From Anabaena sp. UHCC 0187 (GTDB taxonomy: Bacteria; Cyanobacteriota; Cyanobacteriia; Cyanobacteriales; Nostocaceae), in assembly GCF_009712035.1 (NCBI RefSeq), contig NZ_VILB01000007.1, positions 62,001 through 126,000 on the forward strand: DNA of 64,000 nt, read 5' to 3'. This document shows, in pieces, positions 17,941 through 26,915 of this stretch. The notes beneath the pieces are model-generated. The model saw only the letters and a list, made by a program, of their open reading frames with translations. It was not told where the DNA came from and did no database searches. Numbering within the stretch: position 1 is the first letter of the stretch; every line of letters starts with the position of its first letter. The position numbers and the translations under genes are program-made.

Positions 17941-19086
17941 ATGCAAGGAACACAAATTTCTTTTTTTTCTAACGAGGATGAGCATAATCCTAGCCAAAAG
18001 CAAAAGAAGCCGAAATTAGGGCGTTATGAGCGTATTCAGCGCGAACTAGATGAGGATAAATCTGATCCATATAAGATATTTACTGATGTTAGTTCCCCAC
18101 CCAGTCCATTATCTAAATATACTTTTGTGGATCTGTTTTGTGGTGCTGGGGGAATCACACAAGGGTTATTTCAAGCTGGATTCACACCATTGGCTAGTGT
18201 AGAAATTAGTCCAATTGCTTCTGCTACGCACAAAAAAAATTTCCCACAATGTCATCATTTCTGTGGAGATATTGAACAATTTTCTCCCCAAGATTGGCTA
18301 CAACAAATCGGCTCACCTGATGTAAATGTTGTTGTTGGTGGTCCACCATGTCAAGGATTTTCAGTAGCCGGAAAACGTGATCCAAAAGATCCTCGAAATA
18401 GATTATTTTATGAATTTGTGCGTGTTGTTTCCGAAATACGCCCTTGGTATGTAGTCATGGAAAATGTACCAGGTATTTTGACAATTCAAAAAGGGGACGT
18501 AAAGACAGCAATTATTGAAGCTTTTGAGTCTATTGGTTATCCTCATATTTCTGTGGCCATTCTGGAATCTGCGGCTTATGGAGTCCCACAAATTCGACCA
18601 AGAGCTATTTTTATTGCTAATAGATTTGGAATGCCAAATCCTTATCCTCAAGCGCAATTAAACCAAGAAGAATACAAACCTATTGAGTCAGCAATTTTTG
18701 ATTTACCAGAATACACTCGAATATCAGAGATTAATCACGAATGGACTAAACATTCACAGGAGTATATGGAACGTCTTGCTCAAGTTCCTCCTGGTGGTTC
18801 TTTATATACAAAATACGTTGATGCTTTCAAACGACAATATCCTGGTAAACCGAGTATGACTGTGAAAGAAAATCATGGTGGTACACATATTCATCCATAT
18901 TTAAATCGCGTGATTTCAGCTAGGGAAATGGCAAGATTACAAACATTTCCCGATTCATTTATTTTTGAAGGTAGTATGAAAAAAGCGATGTGGCAAATTG
19001 GTAATGCTGTACCACCACGTTTAGCAGAATGTATTGGTTATGGACTGATTCCTTACTTAAATAATATTTACTTGAACAAAAAATAA
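17941..19086 (+). CDS. DNA (cytosine-5) methyltransferase of a type II R-M system
   Basis: From ATG 17941 the protein has about 381 residues. The C5-methylase motifs are in order: motif I DLFCGAGG (64-71), motif IV GGPPCQGFS with catalytic Cys137, motif VI ENVPG (174-178), motif VIII around QIRPRA, then a target-recognition region and motifs IX-X ending in IGNAVPPRLAE. It transfers a methyl group from SAM to cytosine within the recognition site and so protects host DNA. An in-frame ATG at 17893 would add 16 residues without family similarity. It converges with the restriction gene with a gap of only four bases. Confidence 0.92.
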   Translation: MQGTQISFFSNEDEHNPSQKQKKPKLGRYERIQRELDEDKSDPYKIFTDVSSPPSPLSKYTFVDLFCGAGGITQGLFQAGFTPLASVEISPIASATHKKNFPQCHHFCGDIEQFSPQDWLQQIGSPDVNVVVGGPPCQGFSVAGKRDPKDPRNRLFYEFVRVVSEIRPWYVVMENVPGILTIQKGDVKTAIIEAFESIGYPHISVAILESAAYGVPQIRPRAIFIANRFGMPNPYPQAQLNQEEYKPIESAIFDLPEYTRISEINHEWTKHSQEYMERLAQVPPGGSLYTKYVDAFKRQYPGKPSMTVKENHGGTHIHPYLNRVISAREMARLQTFPDSFIFEGSMKKAMWQIGNAVPPRLAECIGYGLIPYLNNIYLNKK

Positions 19087-19090
19087 CCAC

Positions 19091-19831
19091 TCATTTTTCT
19101 TGATTTTGAACAAACTCACCTATCTTTTGATTAAGTTCATTACGCCAAGCTTCAAAATCATACCAACCACAACCAATACAGCCTTCCTCAGCCTCATCAC
19201 CTCGTTGATGTTGAGAAGGCCAATTTTCACCTCCCTGATACCAAAATTTAATCCCAAAAGGTGTACCTCGTTTACCAATTTTTATACAGCGTTCACAACT
19301 TCTAGATTTCAAAAGATTATGATTTCCAGAAGTATCTTTTTTGAGTAATTGAAACTTTTTTCTAATTTCGGTTTCACTCATAGATGTTAAATGTGGAGCT
19401 TCACTTTCTCCCCAACGTTCCATAGGAAATCTATGATCAATAACTAGCTCATGCTTCTCTCTTTGTCTCTGCTCTATTGCATCTGTATATGAATAAACTT
19501 GGAGAATTCTTTGAACTAAAGAAGCTGGTATATTAGAAGCTGAATTAGCCGATTTTATCTCTCCTGTCCAGCAATCTCCTAAACGTATTTGTTGACAATT
19601 TGGACAGAAATTCTTTTGTGTTTCAATGACAAGACCAGGACGACTTCTTGTCCCGCGTTGTAATCCCTGAATACCACCACCACCAGCATACTGAGTTGAT
19701 CCTATGTTTTTGCCTTCGCACTCTCTACAATGCCATTTTTGATCTGACAAAAGGTTAAAGACTTGTAATTGAGTTGCCCCTTTTCTAAATTGGGCTTTAA
19801 TTGTCTCGACTAAATTTTGTTGGTTTGTCAC
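19091..19831 (-). CDS. HNH-type type II restriction endonuclease
   Basis: A 246-residue protein with three cysteine pairs and an HNH/beta-beta-alpha-metal core: C35/C38 and C76/C79 form one zinc site, VIDHRFPMERW (Asp132, His133) and GNHNLLKSRSCERC (Asn170, His171, Asn172, C179/C182) make the active site, and C218/C221 lie near the C-terminus. Position next to a C5 methylase and downstream of a controller gene (four-base ATGA overlap) identifies it as the cognate restriction enzyme. The recognition sequence cannot be read here. Confidence 0.85.
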   Translation of the reverse strand: MTNQQNLVETIKAQFRKGATQLQVFNLLSDQKWHCRECEGKNIGSTQYAGGGGIQGLQRGTRSRPGLVIETQKNFCPNCQQIRLGDCWTGEIKSANSASNIPASLVQRILQVYSYTDAIEQRQREKHELVIDHRFPMERWGESEAPHLTSMSETEIRKKFQLLKKDTSGNHNLLKSRSCERCIKIGKRGTPFGIKFWYQGGENWPSQHQRGDEAEEGCIGCGWYDFEAWRNELNQKIGEFVQNQEK

Positions 19832-20076
19832 TGTATTCTATCGGCTTCAATTTCCAGATTTGTCAGCAGAACGGAAACACTCATACCTAAGCCATCTGCA
19901 AGACTTACAAGAGCAGTGAGGGAAGGATTTCTGACTCCACGTTCCACACCGGAAATGTATGTGCGGTCTAAGTTAGCACGTAATCCTAACTCCTCTTGTG
20001 AAATTCCTAACTCTGTTCTGCGTTGTCTGACCAGATAACCTAAAGCATAAAGAATTTTTTGTTTTGATTCATTCAT
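19828..20076 (-). CDS. Controller (C) protein of the R-M system, XRE-family HTH
   Basis: An 82-residue helix-turn-helix protein: LVRQRRTELGISQEELGLRANLDRTYISGVERGVRNPSLTAL is a canonical XRE/C-protein domain, written here in three parts of the motif: RRTELGISQEEL, RTYISGVERG, NPSLTAL. C proteins bind tandem operators upstream of their own gene, first activating then repressing it, so that methylation precedes restriction. Such an operator is visible at 20099-20124. Its stop overlaps the endonuclease start by four bases. Confidence 0.9.
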   Translation of the reverse strand: MNESKQKILYALGYLVRQRRTELGISQEELGLRANLDRTYISGVERGVRNPSLTALVSLADGLGMSVSVLLTNLEIEADRIQ

Positions 20077-20098
20077 GCACTGATTTTGAGCCTTTATG

Positions 20099-20124
20099 GA
20101 CTATCAGTCTACGGACGATGTGTC
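20099..20124 (-). promoter_or_regulatory. C-box operator pair upstream of the controller gene
   Basis: Two 11-base palindrome-like boxes separated by four bases: GACTATCAGTC (20099-20109) and GACGATGTGTC (20114-20124), 23 bases upstream of the controller start. The GACT-N3-AGTC box, second weaker box and 4-base spacer match the known arrangement of C-boxes, in which the strong site recruits the activator dimer and the weak site mediates repression. Confidence 0.75.
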
Positions 20125-20189
20125 ACATTAAAGGAATAGAAATTCATAAAAACTGGTGAATAATATATCAAAACAGGAGGATTGACACC

Positions 20190-20420
20190 ATGTTACAAAA
20201 TATTTATCAACTTCCCTTAACATTTGATCAAATTCTTAGCTTAGTTAAACAACTTTCTAATTCTGAAAAAATATTACTTAGTAAAGAGTTAGAAAAAGAA
20301 ACTTTGAATAATAAATTAACAGGGTTATTAGAAATATTTCCAACTGATGAATTGTCATTAGAGGAAATTACCGAAGAAGTTGAAATTGTCCGTTCTCAAA
20401 TTTATGAAAGAAAACTTTGA
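20190..20420 (+). CDS. Orphan VapB-like antitoxin, 76 aa
   Basis: The start reads MLQNIYQLPLTFDQILSLVK, followed by a Leu/Glu-rich helical region and a tail with VEIVRSQIYERKL. This pattern is typical of the small proteins that precede PIN toxins in cyanobacteria. A good AGGAGG ribosome site is present, but no toxin follows: the next 50 bases are repeat-like sequence and then the end of nifJ. Likely an orphan antitoxin. Confidence 0.65.
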   Translation: MLQNIYQLPLTFDQILSLVKQLSNSEKILLSKELEKETLNNKLTGLLEIFPTDELSLEEITEEVEIVRSQIYERKL

Positions 20421-20430
20421 CATGATAATA

Positions 20431-20478
20431 GGTAACAGGTAAAAACCTATTACCTACTACTCATTACCAATTACCTAT
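20431..20478. repeat. Dispersed 'TTACCTATTACC' repeat after the orphan antitoxin
   Basis: Low-complexity repeat built of GGTAAC/GTTACC-like units: AGGTAACAGGTAAAAACC followed by TATTACCTACTACTC and ATTACCAATTACC. It can fold on itself and overlaps the end of nifJ. A related stretch is found inside nifJ at 22152-22185, and shorter ATTACCAATTACCAA pieces occur before hoxU (36099-36118) and hoxH (38668-38684). Confidence 0.6.
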
Positions 20479-23400
20479 TCGCTAAATATTGATACATTTC
20501 CCATCTTGCATTAACTTCCATTTGCGCTTGTTCTAGCAACAACTTCGCCACCTCCGGTTTACTTTTCGTCAACATCTTGAATCGGTTCTCTTGATACATT
20601 GACTTTTCCACCGATTCAGAAGGCGCTTTCATATCCAACTGTAAGGGATTTTTCCCCTGTGATTGTAATGCTGGATTATAGCGATATAACAACCATCTTC
20701 CTGCGTCTACTAAAGCCTTTTGCTGATGTAAACCTTTGGTCATATCAATACCGTGAGCAATACAATGACTGTAAGCAATTATGATTGATGGACCATCAAA
20801 AGCTTCCGCTTCTAAAAATGCTTTGAGTGTATGTTCATCTTTCGCACCTAACGCCACACTCGCCACATAAACATTACCATAGGTCATCGCCATTAAACCC
20901 AAATCTTTCTTGGGTGCTGGTTTTCCACCCGTCGCATATTTAGCAACTGCGGCTTTGGGAGTAGCTTTAGAAGATTGTCCTCCAGTGTTAGAATAAACTT
21001 CTGTATCCATGACCAAAATATTCACATTTCTGCCTGTGGAAATCACATGATCAATTCCACCAAAGTCTATATCATACGCCCAACCATCACCTCCAACTAT
21101 CCACACACTTTTCTTAACTAAATAATCAGCTAAGGATTGAAGATTTGCAAACGCAGATAAACGCTGATTAACGCAGATATTTTTTTCATCTGCGGTTAAA
21201 ATTTCTTGGAGTTTGTGTTTAAGAATGACAATTCTTTCCCGTTGGTCCCAAATATCAGCTTCGGTTTTTTGTTCAGCTTTGAGAATTGCATTAACTAAAT
21301 TATCGCCAATTTCACTACTTAATTGTGACAATAATTCGGCTGCAAATTCCGCTTGTTTGTCTATGGATAAACGATAACCAAAACCGAATTCTGCATTATC
21401 TTCAAATAAACTATTTGACCATGCGGGACCTCTTCCGTCAGCGTTTTGACTCCAAGGAGTTGTGGGGAGATTTCCCCCGTAAATGGAAGAACAACCGGTG
21501 GCGTTGGCAACGAGTGAGCGATCGCCAAATAATTGTGTTAATAATTTAAGGTAGGGTGTTTCTCCGCACCCAGCACAAGCACCAGAAAATTCAAACAACG
21601 GTTCTTGCAATTGTTGTTGGCGAATTTGGCTTACTTTTAAAGTTTTCCGGTCAGGATTTGGTAAACTCAAAAAGAAATTCCAATTTTCCCGTTCCTGTTC
21701 CCGCAACGGTAATTGCGGACTCATATTAATCGCCTTCAGGGTGGGTTCTGCTTTATTTTTGGCAGGGCAGACGCTCACACAAATTTCGCAGCCTGTACAG
21801 TCTTCTGGGGCTACCTGAATGGTAAATTTCTGGTTAGCAAAGCTCTTATCTTTGGCGTTAGTTGATTTAAAAGTTATCGGTGCGTTGACTAATTCACTAG
21901 GTTGATAAGCTTTCGCACGAATAGCAGCGTGAGGACAAACCATTACACATTTGCCGCATTGAACGCAGACATCACCATCCCACACCGGGATTTCTTCCGC
22001 AACGTTGCGTTTTTCCCATTTTGCAGTCCCACTGGGGAAAGTTCCGTCAGCAGGTAAAGCACTCACAGGTAAATCATCACCTTCCCAGATCATAATTTTA
22101 TCAAGAACATTCTCGATAAATTTGGGTTTGGTAATTAATAATTTGGTTTCTTCCCTATTACCTGTTACCAATGATCTATTACCAACTTCATGAAGATTTT
22201 CTAGGGTGTTGTCCACAGCTTTCAAATTCATCTTGACAACTTCCACGCCTTTTTTACCATAGGTTTTTTCTATGGCTTGTTTGATTTTAGCAATTGCTTC
22301 TTTTTCTGGCAAGACCCCCGCTAAAGCAAAGAAACACACCTGCATGATAGTATTAATTCTGTGTCCCATGCCACTATTTTTAGCTACTTGACTGGCGTTA
22401 ATAGTGTAAACTTTCAAGTTTTTGTCAATAATTTGCTGTTGGACTTTTTGTGGTAGATTTTGCCAAACCTTATCAGCATCATAAGGACTATTTAACAGCA
22501 AAGTTGCCCCCGGTGCAGCAGCTTTTAAAATATCAATAGTTTCCACAAATCCCCAATGGTGACAACCGATAAAATTAGCTTTGTCTATGAGATAAGTTGA
22601 GCGAATTGTTCCAGTTCCAAACCGCAAGTGAGAAACTGTCATTGAACCGGATTTTTTGGAATCATAAACAAAGTAACCTTGGGCGTTATTTTCTGTTCCC
22701 TCACCGATGATTTTGATGGAGTTCTTATTTGCCCCAACTGTACCATCTGAACCCAAACCATAGAACATTGCCCGAACTACATAATCCGGTTCTGTAGAGA
22801 AATTAGAATCAAAATTCAAAGAGGTAAAACTGACATCATCATTAATGCCAATGGTAAAATGATTCTTGGGTTTAATTTGGGTGAGATTATCAAATACACT
22901 CTTCACCATTGCCGGAGTAAATTCTTTAGAAGAAAGTCCATACCTACCGCCAACAATTTTCGGGAATGTGGTTTTTTTCCAGCCTTCATAAATAGCTGTC
23001 ACCACATCTAAATATAATGGTTCTCCTGCGCTTCCGGCTTCTTTAGTTCTATCAAGAACGGCAATAGATTTGACACTATTTGGTAATGCTTCTATAAATC
23101 TAGCAACATCAAAAGGACGGAAAAGCCGCACTTTAATAACTCCAACTTTTTCCCCTTCATTGTTGAGATAATCCACCGTTTCATGAACAGTTTCACAACC
23201 AGAACCCATAATCACAATTACTCTTTCTGCGTTAGGTGCGCCATGATATTCATAGAGTTTGTAATATCTGCCTGTGCGTTCTCCAAATTTGTCCATAATT
23301 TTTTGGACAATATCAGCACAACCATCATAATAAGGATTTGCACCTTCACGAGATTGAAAATAAACATCGGGGTTTTGGGCTGTTCCTCGTAATACTGGAC

Positions 23401-24034
23401 TATCTGGAGTTAAACACCGTTGACGATGTGCTAATATTGATTCAAAAGGAATAATTTCCTGTAAATCTTCATCAGATAATAATTCAACTTTTTGCACTTC
23501 GTGGGATGTTCTAAACCCATCAAAAAAGTGCATAAATGGCACTCTTGCTTCTAAAGTTGCAGCATGAGAAATTAACGCAAAATCATGACTTTCCTGGACA
23601 GAAGCGGAACATAAAAAAGCGAAACCTGTCGCTCTTGCAGCCATGACATCACTATGATCACCGAAAATAGATAAAGCGTGTGTAGCTAAAGAACGGGCGG
23701 AAACATGAAGCACAAAACTGGTTAATTCTCCGGCAATTTTGTACAAATTGGGAATCATTAATAATAATCCCTGGGAAGCGGTGAAAGTTGTACTTAATGC
23801 CCCTGTTTGTAATGCCCCATGAACCGCAGCAGCAGCCCCTCCTTCGCTTTGCATTTGGGTGACACTGGGAACTGTACCCCAAAGATTTGGTTTATTTTCC
23901 GACATCCAAGCATCAGCCCATTCACCCATATTGGAAGATGGGGTGATAGGATAAATGGCAATGACTTCGTTTAATTTGTAAGCTACACGGGCAACGGCTT
24001 CATTACCATCAATTGTGGCATAGGATTTGGTCAT
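20471..24034 (-). CDS. nifJ: Pyruvate:ferredoxin (flavodoxin) oxidoreductase, copy 1
   Basis: A 1187-residue PFOR that converts pyruvate and CoA to acetyl-CoA, CO2 and reduced ferredoxin/flavodoxin. Domains in order: pyrimidine-binding (YPITPSSNMGEWAD), CoA-binding and gamma domains, a two-cluster ferredoxin insert (CVQCGKCVMVCPH, CTGCEICVSVCP), a further cluster cysteine in GACAGCGETPY, and the TPP-binding part (GGDGWAYDIDFGGIDHV). About residues 616-628 (SLVTGNREE) and 944-961 (VNQRLSAF) are encoded by dispersed-repeat-like DNA. A paralogue lies at 58724-62332. It may feed electrons to nitrogenase or hydrogenase. Confidence 0.95.
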   Translation of the reverse strand: MTKSYATIDGNEAVARVAYKLNEVIAIYPITPSSNMGEWADAWMSENKPNLWGTVPSVTQMQSEGGAAAAVHGALQTGALSTTFTASQGLLLMIPNLYKIAGELTSFVLHVSARSLATHALSIFGDHSDVMAARATGFAFLCSASVQESHDFALISHAATLEARVPFMHFFDGFRTSHEVQKVELLSDEDLQEIIPFESILAHRQRCLTPDSPVLRGTAQNPDVYFQSREGANPYYDGCADIVQKIMDKFGERTGRYYKLYEYHGAPNAERVIVIMGSGCETVHETVDYLNNEGEKVGVIKVRLFRPFDVARFIEALPNSVKSIAVLDRTKEAGSAGEPLYLDVVTAIYEGWKKTTFPKIVGGRYGLSSKEFTPAMVKSVFDNLTQIKPKNHFTIGINDDVSFTSLNFDSNFSTEPDYVVRAMFYGLGSDGTVGANKNSIKIIGEGTENNAQGYFVYDSKKSGSMTVSHLRFGTGTIRSTYLIDKANFIGCHHWGFVETIDILKAAAPGATLLLNSPYDADKVWQNLPQKVQQQIIDKNLKVYTINASQVAKNSGMGHRINTIMQVCFFALAGVLPEKEAIAKIKQAIEKTYGKKGVEVVKMNLKAVDNTLENLHEVGNRSLVTGNREETKLLITKPKFIENVLDKIMIWEGDDLPVSALPADGTFPSGTAKWEKRNVAEEIPVWDGDVCVQCGKCVMVCPHAAIRAKAYQPSELVNAPITFKSTNAKDKSFANQKFTIQVAPEDCTGCEICVSVCPAKNKAEPTLKAINMSPQLPLREQERENWNFFLSLPNPDRKTLKVSQIRQQQLQEPLFEFSGACAGCGETPYLKLLTQLFGDRSLVANATGCSSIYGGNLPTTPWSQNADGRGPAWSNSLFEDNAEFGFGYRLSIDKQAEFAAELLSQLSSEIGDNLVNAILKAEQKTEADIWDQRERIVILKHKLQEILTADEKNICVNQRLSAFANLQSLADYLVKKSVWIVGGDGWAYDIDFGGIDHVISTGRNVNILVMDTEVYSNTGGQSSKATPKAAVAKYATGGKPAPKKDLGLMAMTYGNVYVASVALGAKDEHTLKAFLEAEAFDGPSIIIAYSHCIAHGIDMTKGLHQQKALVDAGRWLLYRYNPALQSQGKNPLQLDMKAPSESVEKSMYQENRFKMLTKSKPEVAKLLLEQAQMEVNARWEMYQYLANR

Positions 24035-24402
24035 GATTTTCCTTCCTGAGTCTTTTGTGGTTGTTTAAACTGTATGCAGAGAAACCAAAAAGATAAGCAT
24101 TAGAACTAGCTAAAGTCAGGAAGTGAATTTGTGATGTTTTTTACAGTTTGATGAATTGGGAATTATTAATTATCAATTATTTTGACTTTTAGCCAATATT
24201 TTAATTATAGCAAATGGTAAATATTCTATCTATATTAATGTTGTACTCAAGAGTTATGATCTTTGATTTATCAAAGTTAAATAATTTTCATGGGGTGGAG
24301 GTGCGGGAAGTTTTCTAAAAGCAGAAATTTTGCAATTGTTACATCGCATTCGTAACCCTGTGGTATAATAGTATCTGTTGTGGAAAAATATCTCACAAAA
24401 AT
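24035..24402. promoter_or_regulatory. Intergenic region between nifJ and a TA operon, with TA promoter
   Basis: No gene. A small palindrome CTTTGATTTATCAAAG lies near 24263. For the TA operon, a perfect TATAAT (24364-24369) stands 33 bases before the antitoxin start, and the inverted repeat GTTAC-N9-GTAAC (24338-24356) covers the expected -35 zone and could be the autoregulatory operator. Confidence 0.55.
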
Positions 24403-24687
24403 ATGAATAACACATCTCTCAAAGAAGAAACTGCCTTTAAACGCATCTCAGCGATTATAGAAAATTTAATTGCTAATAATAGCCTTTATCAAGAAAGATT
24501 AGATAAAGAAAAAATGATTAATTACATCTATGATCTATTCAATAAACCAAATGTAGAGATAATAGAACAGGAAGAATTAATTAAGAGAATTAATGGTATT
24601 TTAGTTCTTCATTCTGTAGCAGGAACTTTAAATGATTTTACACCGGAAGAAATGACAATATTTGATGAAGCAGTAAAACGGAAATAA
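24403..24687 (+). CDS. Antitoxin of a VapBC-like pair, 94 aa
   Basis: Small, charged helical protein; no classical DNA-binding fold can be named. It ends FTPEEMTIFDEAVKRK, the same motif as the orphan protein at 17419-17715. The PIN toxin follows after four bases, which is the evidence for its antitoxin role. Confidence 0.78.
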   Translation: MNNTSLKEETAFKRISAIIENLIANNSLYQERLDKEKMINYIYDLFNKPNVEIIEQEELIKRINGILVLHSVAGTLNDFTPEEMTIFDEAVKRK

Positions 24688-24691
24688 GTAA

Positions 24692-25105
24692 ATGGGATAT
24701 CTACTAGATACTAATATTATTTCAGCAATTTTCAGAAATAATCTAAAAGTTATTATTAAATTAGACAAATTACGTACTCAAGGAGAAAAAGTTTTTATCA
24801 GTGGAATGACTTATTATGAAATCAAACGTGGACTTTTAGCAGTAAACGCGACGAGAAAGTTAATTGATTTACAAAACCTATGTCATGAATATCCAGTATT
24901 GCTATTAGATGATATGACAATATTTCAAAAAGCATCAGAAATCTATGCTAATTTAAAACACAGAGGTTTACCAATTCAAGAAGCAGATATATTTATAGCA
25001 GCTACAGCTATTATTCACAATTTAATTCTAGTTTCTCATGATTCTGATTTATTAAGAATAAAAGATTTGCAATTAGAAGATTGGTTACAAGAAAAATTAA
25101 ATTAA
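24692..25105 (+). CDS. PIN-domain toxin VapC
   Basis: A 137-residue PIN-domain RNase. Active-site acids: YLLDTN (Asp6), YYEIKRGLL (Glu), EADIFIAATA (Asp) and SHDSDLL (Asp). It follows its antitoxin by four bases. Its 3' end overlaps the convergent response-regulator gene by nine bases, so transcription here would give antisense RNA to the regulator's end. Confidence 0.88.
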   Translation: MGYLLDTNIISAIFRNNLKVIIKLDKLRTQGEKVFISGMTYYEIKRGLLAVNATRKLIDLQNLCHEYPVLLLDDMTIFQKASEIYANLKHRGLPIQEADIFIAATAIIHNLILVSHDSDLLRIKDLQLEDWLQEKLN

Positions 25106-25795
25106 ATCATCTTTAATCAACCGTTTTTGCAAAGCCACAACAACAGCCTGAGAGCGATTCCTACGGAGCGCTTCGCTATCTCTAACTTCTAGTTTTTGTA
25201 AGATAGTATGGACGTGTACCCTCACTGTTCCCGGTGTAATATAGAGTGCAATCGCAATTTCTTGATTAGTTTTTTCCGCTGCCAAAAGTGATAAAATTTG
25301 TTGTTCTCTTTGTGTTAGTTTATGAGCAGGTTTTGAGCTATTTTCTAATTCATACTGGTGATGATCTGATGCAAAAGTAGAACGAATTTCTCTAGTAGCT
25401 GTTTCATCCCACCAAGATGCCCCAGACGCTACAGAACACAGGGCTAATACCAATTTTTCAGCCGCAACACCTTTGAGACAATAACCTTGAGCGCCCACTT
25501 CAATTAGCCGCGTAATTAGAGATTTTTGGGAATGGGAAGTAAGAACTAAAACTGGCAAATTGGGATATTTTTGTTTAATTTGATAACAGGCTTCAATCCC
25601 GCCAATTCCTGGTAATCCTACATCTAAAATAACGACATCGAGAGAATGCTGGTTAACTAATTCAATGGCTGTTTCACCATCTTCTGCTTCAGCAATAATC
25701 TCCAAACCAGTTTCTTGCTGCAACCGCACACGCAAGCCTAAACGGAAAAGTTCATCATCCTCAACTAGAAGGATTTTTATAGGGGTAGAAGACAT
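25097..25795 (-). CDS. NarL/FixJ-family response regulator with a repeat-derived insertion in the HTH domain
   Basis: A 232-residue regulator: receiver domain with acidic pair EDD near the start, phospho-acceptor Asp58 (ILDVGLPG), the TSH and K positions, then a LuxR-type HTH (LTQREQQILSLLA...NQEIA...TPGTVRVHVHTILQKLEV). Directly after the recognition helix, seven residues (207-213, SEALRRN) interrupt the usual RDRSQAV; they come from a 21-base insert at 25157-25177 with AGCGAAGCGCTCC. The gene follows the sensor kinase with a ten-base gap and is divergent from kdp. Confidence 0.9.
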   Translation of the reverse strand: MSSTPIKILLVEDDELFRLGLRVRLQQETGLEIIAEAEDGETAIELVNQHSLDVVILDVGLPGIGGIEACYQIKQKYPNLPVLVLTSHSQKSLITRLIEVGAQGYCLKGVAAEKLVLALCSVASGASWWDETATREIRSTFASDHHQYELENSSKPAHKLTQREQQILSLLAAEKTNQEIAIALYITPGTVRVHVHTILQKLEVRDSEALRRNRSQAVVVALQKRLIKDDLI

Positions 25796-25805
25796 CTGAT
25801 ATTAT

Positions 25806-26915
25806 TTAAGGCTGATATGGCAAAACAGGGAGCTTGAAGGCAAAAATAGCGCCATTGGGAACTCTGTTTTCTGCCCATATTATACCGTGATGAGCTTCAA
25901 TAATTTGCCGAGATAAATAAAGTCCCAATCCTGAACCTTTGGCTTGACGTTGGGAAAGCTCACCACTATAGCTATTTCCTTGGTAAAATCTTTCAAATAA
26001 GTGGGAAAACTGTTCAGGTTGGATACCTGCACCCGTATCTAAAATCTTGACAACTTGATAGGAAGTTTGGGGTTCTAAAACGATTTCGACATGATCTCCA
26101 CGTCGAGAATGGTTAATAGCATTGATGAGAAGATTGCTAAAAACTCGTTGCAGTTGCAAAGCATCACCGTGAACCCAAAGAGAGCGTTTCCAATCTGAGT
26201 TACCATAGTTTAATGATAGATGAATGCGACGATTTGCCGCTAATTCAATTAAAGTAGACGCTGCCGTTTCTGCTAAAATACTTAAATCCACAGGAGCTAA
26301 ATCCAGTTTTAAGCCTTCAGTATCATTGCGATAAACATCTAACAAAGTTTCTAATAAATCTAAAGAAGTTTCATGACTACGTACCATTGTTGCCAAAACT
26401 TTTTGCTGAGTTGGTAAAACCGCACCAAATTTTTCTTGTTGAAAGGCTTTAATAGTTTCAATTGCTCCTAAAAGTGGCGTTTTTAAATCGTGGGTAAGTG
26501 TAGAAGCAAAATCTTCTCGTAGCCTCACTAATTGCGCTTGGCTTTCTAATTGAGTTTGAGTAAGGGCAATGGCTTTTTGAGATTTTCTTAATCGCTGACT
26601 TAAAAATCCTGTAACTATCAAAGCCATTGCAGCAATGACTCGACTCGCAACAGTAGAAGCCCGAATTACTTCACTTCCAGGTATCCACACATTTAACATA
26701 GTTAGAAAAACAGCCATAAATGTGGCGCTGGTTGTTGCCATTCCCCCAAACCAAGAATTGACTAATAAAATTGCTCCACTGTAGAGATATCCAAAAACAT
26801 AGTCATTTGGGGTAGAATATTCTAAAACTGCTAGAAAGATAAATATAGTCACAATCAGTAATATTTTACTAACGCGTAAATTATTGTTTATTAATTTATT
26901 TTTAAAATATGCCAT
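25806..26915 (-). CDS. Membrane sensor histidine kinase
   Basis: A 369-residue kinase with about four transmembrane helices in the first 105 residues, then a DHp domain (STLTHDLKTPLLGAI, phospho-His142) and an HATPase domain (N box NLLINAINHS, G1 LDTGAGI, F box FERFYQG, G2 GSGLGLYLS). The membrane part, with NSWFGG after the second helix, resembles the 4-TM DUF4118 sensor of KdpD. It is transcribed divergently from kdpA and forms an operon with the response regulator. A role in K+ sensing is inference from this. Confidence 0.9.
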   Translation of the reverse strand: MAYFKNKLINNNLRVSKILLIVTIFIFLAVLEYSTPNDYVFGYLYSGAILLVNSWFGGMATTSATFMAVFLTMLNVWIPGSEVIRASTVASRVIAAMALIVTGFLSQRLRKSQKAIALTQTQLESQAQLVRLREDFASTLTHDLKTPLLGAIETIKAFQQEKFGAVLPTQQKVLATMVRSHETSLDLLETLLDVYRNDTEGLKLDLAPVDLSILAETAASTLIELAANRRIHLSLNYGNSDWKRSLWVHGDALQLQRVFSNLLINAINHSRRGDHVEIVLEPQTSYQVVKILDTGAGIQPEQFSHLFERFYQGNSYSGELSQRQAKGSGLGLYLSRQIIEAHHGIIWAENRVPNGAIFAFKLPVLPYQP

